Shown here one piece after another: positions 41,548 through 49,470 of a stretch of 64,000 nt of DNA. The DNA is from an uncultured Desulfosarcina sp. GTDB lineage: Bacteria > Desulfobacterota > Desulfobacteria > Desulfobacterales > Desulfosarcinaceae. The stretch spans positions 3,782,001 to 3,846,000 of the forward strand of contig NZ_OY764190.1 of the NCBI RefSeq assembly GCF_963668215.1. The letters run 5' to 3'. The notes under the pieces are model-generated. The model was not told where the DNA came from. It saw only the letters and a list, made by a program, of their open reading frames with translations, and ran no database searches. The stretch's first letter is position 1, and every line of letters starts with the position of its first letter. The position numbers and the translations under genes were made by a program.

Positions 41548-43824
41548 ATGCCCCATACTATCCTGAATCATATCGGCAATACTCCCCTGGTGGAAATCCG
41601 GCATCTGAATCCCAACCCCAAGGTGCGCATCCTGGCCAAACTCGAGTACCTCAATCCCGGCGGCTCCATCAAGGACCGGCCGGCCCTCTCCATGATCGAG
41701 GCGGGCGAGCGTTCGGGAGAACTGGTGCCCGGCAAGACGGTCATCGAGGCCACCTCCGGCAACACCGGCATCGGGCTGGCCATGGTCTGTTCGGTCAAAG
41801 GGTACCGGCTGCTGCTGGCCATGAGCGAGGCCGCCAGTGTGGAGCGCCAGAAGATCCTTAAGGCCCGCGGCGCCGAGATTCTGCTCACCCCCGGCCATCT
41901 GGGCACCGACGGCGCCATCGAGGAGGTCTACCGGCTGGCCCGGGAAAATCCCGACACCTATTTCATGACGGACCAGTACAACAACCCGGCCAACTGGCAG
42001 GCCCACTATCACGGCACGGCCGTGGAGATCTGGGAGCAGACCGACGGGGCCCTGACCCATCTGGTAGCCACCATGGGAACCTCGGGGACCCTCATGGGCC
42101 TGTCCCGGCGGCTCAAGGAGTTCGACCCGGCCATCCGCATCATCGGTGTGGAGCCATACCTGGGGCACCGGCTGCAAGGGCTTAAGAATATGCGCGAGGC
42201 CTACCAGCCGGAGATTTTCGAAAAGCGGCTGCTGGACGAGAAGATCAACGTGGAGGACGAGCCGGCCTTTGAGATGACCCGGCGGCTGGCCAGGGAAGAA
42301 GGCTTGATGGTGGGCATGAGCAGCGGGGCCGCCATGGTGGTGGCCGCCGAGATGGCTCGCAGCCTGGAGGCGGGCACCCTGGTGGTGATCTTTCCCGACG
42401 GCGGCGAGCGCTATCTCTCCACGCCGCTGTTCGACGTCCAGGAGAAGGTCGAACTGAAGCTGTTCAACACCATGAGCCGCAAAAAGGAGCGCTTTTTGCC
42501 CCTGAATCCGGGCAAGGTCTCCATGTACGCCTGCGGCCCTACGGCCCATGCCCCCCTGCATGTGGGCGAAGGCCGCCGCTTCATCTTCTCCGATCTTCTG
42601 GCCCGCTACCTGTCCTTCCGCGGCCACACGGTCAAGATGGTGATGAACATCACCGATCTGGACGACAAAACCATCGAGGGGTCCGAGAAGGCCGGCATGT
42701 CCCTGGAAGCGTTCACCGGCATGCATATCGACGCCTTCCACCGCGATCTGGAAGTGCTGGGCATCCGGCCGGCCAACCACTACCCCAAATCCAGCGAGCA
42801 CACCGCCGACATGGTCGATCTGGCCGACCGGCTGATCAAGAAGGGCTACGCCTACGAAAAGCTGCGCTCCATCTATTTCGACATCTCGCGGTTCAAGGAG
42901 TACGGCCGGCTGTCGGGCATCGACCTGGACAAAATCAAGCTGGGCGCCACCGTCGACCTGGACGAATACGAAAAGGACAATCCCCGGGATTTCACCCTGC
43001 TCAAGCGCACCCGGCTGTCGGAGCTCAAGCGGGGGATTTACATCAAGACCGACTGGGGCAACATGCGTCCTTCCTGGCATTTGCAGTGCGCCGCCATGTC
43101 CATGCGCTACCTGGGCGATTACTTCGACATCCACTGCGCCGGACGGGAGCTGGTTTTTCCCCATCACGAGAACGAGGTCGCCATTGCCGGCGCCCTGACC
43201 GGAAAAACCCTGGCCAAATACTGGATTCACTGCGACCGCGTCCTGGTGGACGGCAAAAAGGTGGACGAAGGCGATGCCCTGACCATCCAGGCGCTGCTGG
43301 ACCAGGGGTTCACCGGCAGGCAGATCCGCTACTGGCTGCTGTCGGTCAACTACCGCAAGCCGGTGCTTTATTCCGTGGAGCGGCTCAAGCGGGTGCGCAA
43401 GACCCTGGAACGGCTGGACGCCTGCGTGCAAGCCCTAAAAACGGTGCGCAGCGGCAAACCCTACGGGGAGCTGGACCAGCTTTGCTACGACATCAAAAAC
43501 GGCTTTACCACGGCCATGGATGACGACCTGAACATTTCCGCGGCCCTGGCCGTCCTGTTCACCGTCATCAAGCGCATCAACACCCTGATCGTCGAAGGAG
43601 AAATCGATCCTGACGGCGCCGGACGCATCCTGGAAACCCTGGAGCGGATCGACACGGTGCTGAACATTTTCGATTTTTCGGATGAAACCGAAAATCCGGA
43701 AGTCCAGCGGTTGATCGACGAGCGCAACCGTGCCCGCCAGGCCAGAGACTGGGAACTGGCCGACCGGCTGCGCGACCAGCTGCTGGAGATGGGGGTTGTG
43801 CCCCGGGACGAACCGATCCGTTGA
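41548..43824 (+). CDS. Cysteine synthase-CysS-like fusion protein
   Basis: A 758-residue fusion. Residues 1-305 are a PLP-dependent cysteine synthase (CysK/CysM type): NPGGSIKDR with the PLP lysine at 42, TSGNTGIGLA at 69-78, GTSGTLMG at 177-184 and SSGAA at 258-262. Residues 306-758 follow cysteinyl-tRNA synthetase (CysS) end to end: CGPT with zinc Cys329, CysS-type NITDLDDK, the PSWHLQCAAMS zinc Cys514, the HCAGRELVFPHHENE box and the C-terminal anticodon region. Two signatures have decayed: HIGH is HVGE (338-341) and KMSKS is KKVDEG (570-575). So it may not charge tRNA. The antisense frame of 641 codons is a shadow. The join means cysteine formation and a CysS-like module share one chain. 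Confidence 0.88.
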   Translation: MPHTILNHIGNTPLVEIRHLNPNPKVRILAKLEYLNPGGSIKDRPALSMIEAGERSGELVPGKTVIEATSGNTGIGLAMVCSVKGYRLLLAMSEAASVERQKILKARGAEILLTPGHLGTDGAIEEVYRLARENPDTYFMTDQYNNPANWQAHYHGTAVEIWEQTDGALTHLVATMGTSGTLMGLSRRLKEFDPAIRIIGVEPYLGHRLQGLKNMREAYQPEIFEKRLLDEKINVEDEPAFEMTRRLAREEGLMVGMSSGAAMVVAAEMARSLEAGTLVVIFPDGGERYLSTPLFDVQEKVELKLFNTMSRKKERFLPLNPGKVSMYACGPTAHAPLHVGEGRRFIFSDLLARYLSFRGHTVKMVMNITDLDDKTIEGSEKAGMSLEAFTGMHIDAFHRDLEVLGIRPANHYPKSSEHTADMVDLADRLIKKGYAYEKLRSIYFDISRFKEYGRLSGIDLDKIKLGATVDLDEYEKDNPRDFTLLKRTRLSELKRGIYIKTDWGNMRPSWHLQCAAMSMRYLGDYFDIHCAGRELVFPHHENEVAIAGALTGKTLAKYWIHCDRVLVDGKKVDEGDALTIQALLDQGFTGRQIRYWLLSVNYRKPVLYSVERLKRVRKTLERLDACVQALKTVRSGKPYGELDQLCYDIKNGFTTAMDDDLNISAALAVLFTVIKRINTLIVEGEIDPDGAGRILETLERIDTVLNIFDFSDETENPEVQRLIDERNRARQARDWELADRLRDQLLEMGVVPRDEPIR

Positions 43825-43876
43825 TAAACGGCATCTTGAAGGTGCAATTGTCGAAAAACAATTTTGGAGATCTACG

Positions 43877-44872
43877 ATGAAAGCGGTCTATTTCCCCTTC
43901 ACCTATCTGTCCGAATCCACCGCCCGCCAATTGGCTGGGCTCGTGGGGCCGGTGGTGGTGTACCAACCCCTTAAGACGGCGATTCCAGACGAAATGAAGG
44001 ATTTGGAAGCCGAGGGGCTGATCGAGATCCGAACACCCCTGTCCGGCGATGAAGAACGGCTGCGGTCCGCCCTGGTAGAATTTACCGAATGGGCCCGCCT
44101 GAACCCGGGAAAATCGACGGCGGGAACCGGTTTTCTGGGGACCCGGCAGGGAGAGGTGCCGTTTTTCAACGAAACCACCGTCAACCGGATTCGTTCCGAC
44201 ATCAAAAATTATGGCCGATCCGACCAGCACGAGGCGAAAACCGATGAGGCGTTCAGTGCCCGGCTGTTTTTGGCCCTGGCCCAGGAAAACGACCAGGCCG
44301 TCGACGGTCTGGATCAGGACCTGGACCGGTTCGAGGCCATGGAGAAGGGTTTTCTGGAGACGCTTAAGGACGCCGACGAAGCCGAATTCAGCCGACAGGC
44401 CCATGGCGGCGCGTTGTGGCGCGAGGATCGGGGCGCCCGGTCGACCGGGCAGCGCATCCGAGCCTGGGCCAATCTGGCCGCCGGCGACGAAAATCTTCCG
44501 AAAGTGATCGTCACCACCAGCCCGGCGGTGATCGATCTCCTGCAGGAAAAGGCCGAAAAGGGCGACGGTCTGGAAAAGCTGGCCGATACCCGCCTTGCGA
44601 TCCTGGACCCAACCCTTTCCGAAACAATCGAAGAGCCGCTGCTGGGCCGGGTGCTGTCCGGGCTCGGCGATGGGACGATTGACTTGTCCGGGGACCTTTG
44701 TGCGGCCGGGTGGCCGGCGGCCACCTCCGAAACGGGTGCGCCCATCGAACTTTACTTGGCCGTTAACCGATCGCCGGCAAACTGGGTCAGGCGCCTGGCC
44801 GATCCAGATTCTGTTTCGTCCCCCGCGGAAAAGGGCACGGTGCACACGCTGATTGTTGCAGTGGAAGTTTGA
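43877..44872 (+). CDS. Conserved-looking protein of unknown function
   Basis: I do not recognise this 331-residue protein. ATG at 43877 has GGAGA eight bases upstream. It has no signal peptide, membrane segment or cofactor motif. Composition is acidic and helical, with the opening MKAVYFPFTYLSE, a run of Glu/Asp-rich helices (about 110-200) and a C-terminal half with short hydrophobic beta strands (PKVIVTTSPAVIDLL, IELYLAVNRSPANWVRRL). Its start is 52 bases past the CysK-CysS gene on the same strand, so the two may work together. Base use is like the chromosome. Confidence 0.6.
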   Translation: MKAVYFPFTYLSESTARQLAGLVGPVVVYQPLKTAIPDEMKDLEAEGLIEIRTPLSGDEERLRSALVEFTEWARLNPGKSTAGTGFLGTRQGEVPFFNETTVNRIRSDIKNYGRSDQHEAKTDEAFSARLFLALAQENDQAVDGLDQDLDRFEAMEKGFLETLKDADEAEFSRQAHGGALWREDRGARSTGQRIRAWANLAAGDENLPKVIVTTSPAVIDLLQEKAEKGDGLEKLADTRLAILDPTLSETIEEPLLGRVLSGLGDGTIDLSGDLCAAGWPAATSETGAPIELYLAVNRSPANWVRRLADPDSVSSPAEKGTVHTLIVAVEV

Positions 44873-45028
44873 CGGCACGTTTTTTTTATTGAGATCCATG
44901 GTTCCGCCACAGGTCGGATAAGCATGGCAGCCTCCCTTTTGGTCGCGATGTCGAAACAGCGGTAAACGCGCGACAGTCAAGGTTTTGAACGACATTCATC
45001 GGTGCGCGGAAAAAAAGTTTTTCAACGC

Positions 45029-45055
45029 TTGACTGGCTGTTTTATTTGGTATAAG
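45029..45055 (+). promoter_or_regulatory. Predicted promoter of the ferredoxin gene
   Basis: TTGACT at 45029-45034 and TATAAG at 45050-45055, spacer 15 bases. The 259-base gap before the ferredoxin gene holds this and the palindrome below. Confidence 0.4.
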
Positions 45056-45080
45056 CCCTTTCCCATAAAACCAAAACCAA

Positions 45081-45100
45081 TGTTGATAATTGGATCAACA
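45081..45100 (+). promoter_or_regulatory. Perfect palindrome in the ferredoxin leader (candidate operator)
   Basis: TGTTGAT-AATTGG-ATCAACA, a 7-bp perfect inverted repeat with 6-base spacer, about 32 bases before the ATG. The core TTGAT-N6-ATCAA has the size of CRP/FNR-family sites (FNR itself uses N4). It may bind a redox- or NO-responsive regulator. No regulator gene adjoins. Confidence 0.55.
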
Positions 45101-45131
45101 TGCATAGAAACGTTTGAAAGGAGAAGAGAAC

Positions 45132-45320
45132 ATGGCTTTTAACCCGATCGTTGACGAGTCCAAATGCGTTGGCTGTGAAGAGTGCGTGGATGTATGCCCC
45201 GTAGAGGTCTTTGAGATTCAGGATGAAAAATCAGTTCCCGTGAATGCCGAAGAGTGCCTCGGCTGCGAAAGCTGCGTGGAAGTTTGCGAAGAGGGTGCCA
45301 TCACCGTCGAAGAAACCTAA
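45132..45320 (+). CDS. 2[4Fe-4S] ferredoxin
   Basis: Low-potential electron carrier of 62 residues from the ATG at 45132 (AAAGGAG eight bases upstream). Two cluster motifs: CVGCEECVDVCP (about 12-23) and CLGCESCVEVC (about 43-53). The acidic composition and short length are standard for clostridial-type ferredoxins, which serve hydrogenases, pyruvate:ferredoxin oxidoreductase and similar enzymes in anaerobes. Monocistronic, with its own palindrome-bearing leader and a strong terminator. Confidence 0.95.
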   Translation: MAFNPIVDESKCVGCEECVDVCPVEVFEIQDEKSVPVNAEECLGCESCVEVCEEGAITVEET

Positions 45321-45344
45321 TCGACTCGTCCTCTCAGATTACCG

Positions 45345-45380
45345 AACCCCCACGGAGAGATTTCCGATGGGGGTTTTTTT
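45345..45380 (+). terminator. Ferredoxin terminator
   Basis: AACCCCCA pairs with TGGGGGTT around a small loop (which itself can pair CGGA/TCCG), followed by T7; 25 bases after the ferredoxin stop. Confidence 0.9.
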
Positions 45381-45499
45381 ATTTTTGCCGGATTCGTAAA
45401 AAAGTTTTTCCAGGTTGCCCATGGCCACACGCCCTGAAGAAAGGTGTGGATTCGTGGGAGCGGCTTTCTTACAAGGCTGAATTGCGGAGTCCTTTGACC

Positions 45500-46009
45500 A
45501 TGAGCCACTACCGAATTGTGAATACCGCTTTCGGGTACGCCGTCGCGGCCTTCGAACCCGATCCGTTCCGACTCTTGGAAATCCGGCTTCCCCAGGCGGA
45601 CCTCAAGGCTGCCAGCCAGCCTTTCGACGAGCAGTTGTGGCAGATCGACCGGGAGCATTCCCAAGCGACGATAGTGGCCCAAGACCTGATCGGCTATTTC
45701 AACGGCAAAGCCATCGACATCCCCTGGCAGTGGATGGACCTGTCTCGCTTTACCCCTTCCCAGCAGGCCGTATATCAGGCGGTGGCCGGCATCCCTTACG
45801 GCGAGACCGCTTCCTACGGCCAGGTGGCTAAGATGGCCGGCCTGCCGCGGGCCGCCCGTTTCGTGGGTACCACCATGGCCAACAATCCCTATCCGGTGCT
45901 GATTCCCTGCCACCGCGTGATCCGAAGCGACGGCTCTGCAGGCCTGTTCGGCGGCGGCGAAGCGTTGAAGATTCGGATGCTGGCAATGGAGGCGGCAGGT
46001 CGTAAGTAG
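45500..46009 (+). CDS. Methylated-DNA-protein-cysteine methyltransferase (Ogt/MGMT)
   Basis: Suicide DNA-repair protein that moves an alkyl group from O6-alkylguanine to its own cysteine. 169 residues from the ATG at 45500: an N-terminal Ogt-type domain (1-85) and the C-terminal domain with IPYGETASYGQVAKMAG (about 98-114), ANNPYPVLIPCHRVI (active Cys137) and GLFGGGEALKIRML. The upstream frame into the ferredoxin end is not part of the gene. It is followed by a GC hairpin and then a convergent gene. Confidence 0.92.
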   Translation: MSHYRIVNTAFGYAVAAFEPDPFRLLEIRLPQADLKAASQPFDEQLWQIDREHSQATIVAQDLIGYFNGKAIDIPWQWMDLSRFTPSQQAVYQAVAGIPYGETASYGQVAKMAGLPRAARFVGTTMANNPYPVLIPCHRVIRSDGSAGLFGGGEALKIRMLAMEAAGRK

Positions 46010-46020
46010 CGCCTGCCGCC
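45991..46020. terminator. GC-rich hairpin between convergent genes
   Basis: GGCGGCAGG at 45991-45999 pairs with CCTGCCGCC at 46012-46020 around the alkyltransferase stop. No T run, so a weak or Rho-type stop in either direction. Confidence 0.4.
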
Positions 46021-46035
46021 GGTTGAGTTGAACGA

Positions 46036-46566
46036 TCAGTTTTTCTTTTGATTCCGGTTCGGCTGCCCGGGTTTGTCGGACTGGTTTTTCTTCATTTCCT
46101 GAAACGTTTTGTCATCCAGTTTCCCTGTTTCCGGAAGTCCGCGATCCCGCTGGAACGTCTTGATCGCGGTGCGGGTCTGCTGGCCCATCATGCCATCCCT
46201 TGGGCCGGGCTGGTAGCCGAGTTGATTCAAATAATTTTGGGCGTCATGGACGTTCCGGTCGTACTTGGCCTGTCCGTGTGACGCTGTTTTAGCTTCCTTT
46301 TTTACCGGCGCTTGCTGCATTCTCTGATACGTTTTGTCATCGATATGCCCGGTTTCAGGGAGTCCCTGATCGCGCTGGAATTTTTTGACCGCATTTTGGG
46401 TCTTCTGGCCCATAACGCCATCTGCGGGGCCGGGCTGATAGCCGAGTTCCTGCAGCCGGTCCTGGGCCTTGTAGGTCCGCTGGTCGTGGCTGCCGCCAAA
46501 AGCCGGGGCGCCTCCTAAAAAACCGATAATGCAAGCAATCGTAATTACCCGATACCATTGTTCCAT
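46036..46566 (-). CDS. Exported protein with two PG_binding_1 domains
   Basis: Secreted peptidoglycan-binding protein of 176 residues. Signal peptide about 1-24 (hydrophobic run, AFG-G). Two near-identical peptidoglycan-binding repeats: about 33-85 (DRLQELGYQPGPADGVMGQKTQNAVKKFQRDQGLPETG) and about 108-160 (same pattern with NQLGYQPGPRDGMMGQQT), joined by a Lys-rich linker, then a polar Asn/Gln/Lys tail. No catalytic domain, so it probably only binds wall glycan or is a partner of a wall enzyme. Monocistronic. Confidence 0.85.
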   Translation of the reverse strand: MEQWYRVITIACIIGFLGGAPAFGGSHDQRTYKAQDRLQELGYQPGPADGVMGQKTQNAVKKFQRDQGLPETGHIDDKTYQRMQQAPVKKEAKTASHGQAKYDRNVHDAQNYLNQLGYQPGPRDGMMGQQTRTAIKTFQRDRGLPETGKLDDKTFQEMKKNQSDKPGQPNRNQKKN

Positions 46567-46707
46567 GATTGTTCTCCTTTTAAGCGAATTTTATAAAGAC
46601 AAACTTCCTTATTTATATGTGCAGAAGAGACGTTGGGCAAGTCCGGGAAGCGTTCAAAATTGTAACAGCGTGTAATGTGCAGCAATGGTTTCGAGGGGTG
46701 TGCAAAC

Positions 46708-47169
46708 GTGAAAAAGAGATATTTCGAAGATTTAAAGGAGGGTGAACAGCTTGCCTGCAAGCCTGTCGTGATGACGCGGGAGGCGATCGTCGACTTTGGA
46801 AGACAATTCGATCCGCAACCGTTTCACATCGACGAAAGCGCCGCGAGGGATTCCCTGTTCGGCGGACTGGTGGCTTCTTCTCTTCACACCCTTTCCGCAT
46901 GCACCCGGGCGGTCGTTGCAGCCCAGGGCAACATCGCGATCCTGAGCGGTGTCGGCATGCATGCGGTAAAGATGTTCAACCCGGTGCGCCCGGGCGACGT
47001 TCTTGCAGTACACGCCAGATGGGCGGAACTGCAAAAATCGCGGAGCAAACCGGATCGCGGTTTCGCATCCATTCTCTGCAAGGTCGCCAATCAGCGAAAC
47101 GAGCCGGTGATCGAGTATGGTTACCGTTACCTTGTCGCCTGTCGTAATTTTCCTAAAAAATCAGCTTGA
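46708..47169 (+). CDS. MaoC-like (R)-specific enoyl-CoA hydratase
   Basis: Hot-dog-fold dehydratase/hydratase of the MaoC family, acting on acyl-CoA or acyl-ACP. About 153 residues from the GTG at 46708 (an ATG at 46675 would add 11). The opening KKRYFEDLKEGEQL and the hydratase box FDPQPFHIDESAARDSLFGGLVASSLHT (Asp and His of the active site) are clear, with a hot-dog strand end. It is the only plus-strand gene in a minus-strand region and its 3' end overlaps the convergent barrel gene by 17 bases. Confidence 0.85.
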   Translation: MKKRYFEDLKEGEQLACKPVVMTREAIVDFGRQFDPQPFHIDESAARDSLFGGLVASSLHTLSACTRAVVAAQGNIAILSGVGMHAVKMFNPVRPGDVLAVHARWAELQKSRSKPDRGFASILCKVANQRNEPVIEYGYRYLVACRNFPKKSA

Positions 47170-48673
47170 GTTTTGTGTAGACAAAATCCCGGTCTGCATA
47201 CTGCCCGAAATAATACGCGTCCGCGTCACCGTCGAAAGCGATCGCACCGAGGCTCACCTTGGCCCAGGGCAGGGGCTTGTAGCCGATTTCGAAATGGTGG
47301 CGCTGCTCCGTCTCCTCGAAAAGAATCATGTAGCGGTACCACACCTCGAATTTGGAATCCAGAAACGAGTAGCGCAGATAGGCCGTCACACCGTTGTTGG
47401 ATTCGGGAACGATGATCCGCGAGTCGTAATCGAAGATTCGGGTTCCCACGAACTGCAAATTCATGAACAGGTTGTGGATGAACAGATCCTGTTTGTCCAT
47501 TCCGATCACGTATTGCAGTTGGTCCTTTTCCACCGTGCCGCTGGGGGTCTCCAACAAAAGGGTGGGGTCCTGGGCCCAGTCCAGAGAAAACCAGGCGCCG
47601 TCGCTCTGGTACGCCGCCTCGGCGCGCAGCACCACCGACCCGAACGCCCGTTCGATGTCGGCGCCGTACAGGGTCATGCGCGGGTGGGTCTCCCGTACGG
47701 ATTGGGGCACGATGGGAAGACCGGTAAGCGGGTGGATGCCGATCCGGTGGACCTCGTAGGTCGGTTTGGGATCGTACCCCTGAAATCCGTACAGGGCGAG
47801 GTCCGCCTTTAAAACGGAGAACATCAGACGGCCGCCGAAACCGGCATCCGACGACCATTCGTCCGGTTCGTCGGCGTCGTCGATGGCGATGCCGGCGTCC
47901 GCGAGCATGCGGAGCTTGGACGGTTCGTAGTAGTCGCCCAACTCGGGACTTTCGCCGGCTTCGAAATAAGGAGACCAGAAGCCTTCGAAGCGGATCCGGC
48001 GGCTGGCCTGCCAATCGACGAAGGCGCCCACCCGTCCGGTCTTGCGGTCGTTAAGATCGTTGAAGTACAGGGCGGTCAGGTCTTCGGGGCAGATGCGGTC
48101 CAGGGGCCGAACTTCGTCGCCCTTGCCCCAATAGAGGATTTTCTTGCCAAGGGAGAAATCCGCATACCGGCCGTCCCCGGGCCGCAGCTGATAGGTGGCG
48201 TAGAGTTCCCGCAGGTCGGCGCGCGCCTTGTCTTCTCCCTCCAGATCCTGGTAGTCCAGGCGCAGGCGCCCGTCCACGCTCAGGGCACCGAATTCTTTCC
48301 ACCCCTTCAGGTCCAGCCGGTTGGTGGTGTGCCACTCTTCATCGTGGTTGTTGGGCGCCCAGAGGCTGCCCATGACCTCCCCTTCGTAGGACAGCGGAAG
48401 GGCCGGTTCCGTATCGACGTCCGCGGCGGCCGGGACATCGCCGCCGGTGGATTCGTTGAGCAGATCCTGCATGAAGGCATCTTCTTCAGGCGTCTCATCG
48501 GCGTCTGCCTCGGACGCTGTCGACTGGGCGGCAGCGGTCTGGTCTGTCGATATTAGCGGATCTTCCGACGCCTCCAGCGGCCCGGCGGCCGTCAGCACCC
48601 AGGCCAGGGCCAGCAGGACCGTCAGCATCCGCCAAAATCGTCTCGATTTGCCATTTAAAACGATTCTTTCCAT
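47153..48673 (-). CDS. Outer-membrane beta-barrel protein (DUF1302-like)
   Basis: A 506-residue exported protein: signal peptide with a hydrophobic run at about 16-34, an acidic linker (40-90), then alternating strands with many aromatic and charged residues typical of an outer-membrane barrel (GRLRLDYQDLEGEDKARADLRELYATYQL, DFSLGKKILYWGKGDEV, ending in FVYTKLKLIF with a terminal Phe). The DLRELYATY and WGKGDEVRPLDR stretches recall DUF1302 barrels that sit with RND exporters. The 3' end overlaps the MaoC gene. It is the last gene of the TetR-RND-LolA-like operon and likely forms the outer-membrane exit channel. Confidence 0.8.
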   Translation of the reverse strand: MERIVLNGKSRRFWRMLTVLLALAWVLTAAGPLEASEDPLISTDQTAAAQSTASEADADETPEEDAFMQDLLNESTGGDVPAAADVDTEPALPLSYEGEVMGSLWAPNNHDEEWHTTNRLDLKGWKEFGALSVDGRLRLDYQDLEGEDKARADLRELYATYQLRPGDGRYADFSLGKKILYWGKGDEVRPLDRICPEDLTALYFNDLNDRKTGRVGAFVDWQASRRIRFEGFWSPYFEAGESPELGDYYEPSKLRMLADAGIAIDDADEPDEWSSDAGFGGRLMFSVLKADLALYGFQGYDPKPTYEVHRIGIHPLTGLPIVPQSVRETHPRMTLYGADIERAFGSVVLRAEAAYQSDGAWFSLDWAQDPTLLLETPSGTVEKDQLQYVIGMDKQDLFIHNLFMNLQFVGTRIFDYDSRIIVPESNNGVTAYLRYSFLDSKFEVWYRYMILFEETEQRHHFEIGYKPLPWAKVSLGAIAFDGDADAYYFGQYADRDFVYTKLKLIF

Positions 48674-49467
48674 GCAGCCCCCATTTTCTCCTTGTCGAAA
48701 TCCAGCGGGTCGATGCCGCTGTCCACCTCGGCCTTTACGATTTCCAAAATGGTGGTGTGGTCTTCGATCAGATCCTTGGCCACGGTTTTAAAAGGCAGGT
48801 GAATGCCGCCAATGGTGCGCACATCGCCGGCGACAATCACGCGCTGCAATTTGTTGTCGCGGTTGTAGACCTTGATCTGCAGAGGAATGAAGTTCTCCTG
48901 GTCGAACCAGGCGATGCGTTTGGGAAAGCGGGCATCGGCCGCCTTGGCCCTGGCGGTCACCTTGTAGCAGGCGCGTCCGGCCAACGTGGCGTCCTTGCCC
49001 CGTTTATAGGTGTAGTCGTCCAGCTTGAGGCCGCCCAGGTCTTCGTTGGTCATGTCGGTGTCTTCGAAGTTGTTCTGCCGGTCCTGGGAGGCGATCTGGC
49101 GCGGCCGTCCGATGGCCGGCACGTAGAGATACTGATCGTTGGTCGGGCCATCGGTTTCGATGGTTAAAAAGGTCAGCCCCCGCTTCAATGAATCGGTAAA
49201 CCGAAACAGGATGCGGCTCAGATCGCCGTCGGTGTACTCCTTGAGGATCACCTTGCGCGTGTCGCTGACGGCATCGCCGGACTTGAGGGTCATGCGGGTA
49301 TAGGCCAGCAGATCTTTTTCCGGTTCGTTGAAGTGGTCGGCGATGTCGAAAATCTGCCGCCCGTCCGTTTCCGCCGTGGCCGGATCATAGGGGCCGATTT
49401 CGGCGGCATGGACTGCCGCAGCCAGTATCAGGGTCAACAGGAACGACCATAGCCATTTGATTTTCAT
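48655..49467 (-). CDS. Outer-membrane lipoprotein-sorting (LolA-like) protein
   Basis: Periplasmic LolA-fold protein of 270 residues that likely ferries a lipid or lipoprotein between the RND transporter and the barrel. Signal peptide about 1-21 (hydrophobic, AVHA-A). Strands such as YTRMTLKSGDAVSDTRKVIL, ILFRFTDSLKRGLTFLTIE and AGRACYKVTARAKA fit the open half-barrel of the family. AAAGGAG lies seven bases before the ATG at 49467. It starts 3 bases after the RND stop and overlaps the barrel start by 19 bases, showing tight coupling. Confidence 0.85.
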   Translation of the reverse strand: MKIKWLWSFLLTLILAAAVHAAEIGPYDPATAETDGRQIFDIADHFNEPEKDLLAYTRMTLKSGDAVSDTRKVILKEYTDGDLSRILFRFTDSLKRGLTFLTIETDGPTNDQYLYVPAIGRPRQIASQDRQNNFEDTDMTNEDLGGLKLDDYTYKRGKDATLAGRACYKVTARAKAADARFPKRIAWFDQENFIPLQIKVYNRDNKLQRVIVAGDVRTIGGIHLPFKTVAKDLIEDHTTILEIVKAEVDSGIDPLDFDKEKMGAAWKESF

Positions 49468-49470
49468 GGG

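Noticed and set aside
41506..43431. A 641-codon open frame on the minus strand
   Set aside because: It is antisense to the CysK-CysS fusion gene, has no domain, and is Gly/Gln/His-rich as expected from GC-rich complement DNA.
43577..44995. A 472-codon minus-strand frame
   Set aside because: Shadow of the fusion 3' end and of the unknown gene at 43877, which has a better ribosome site.
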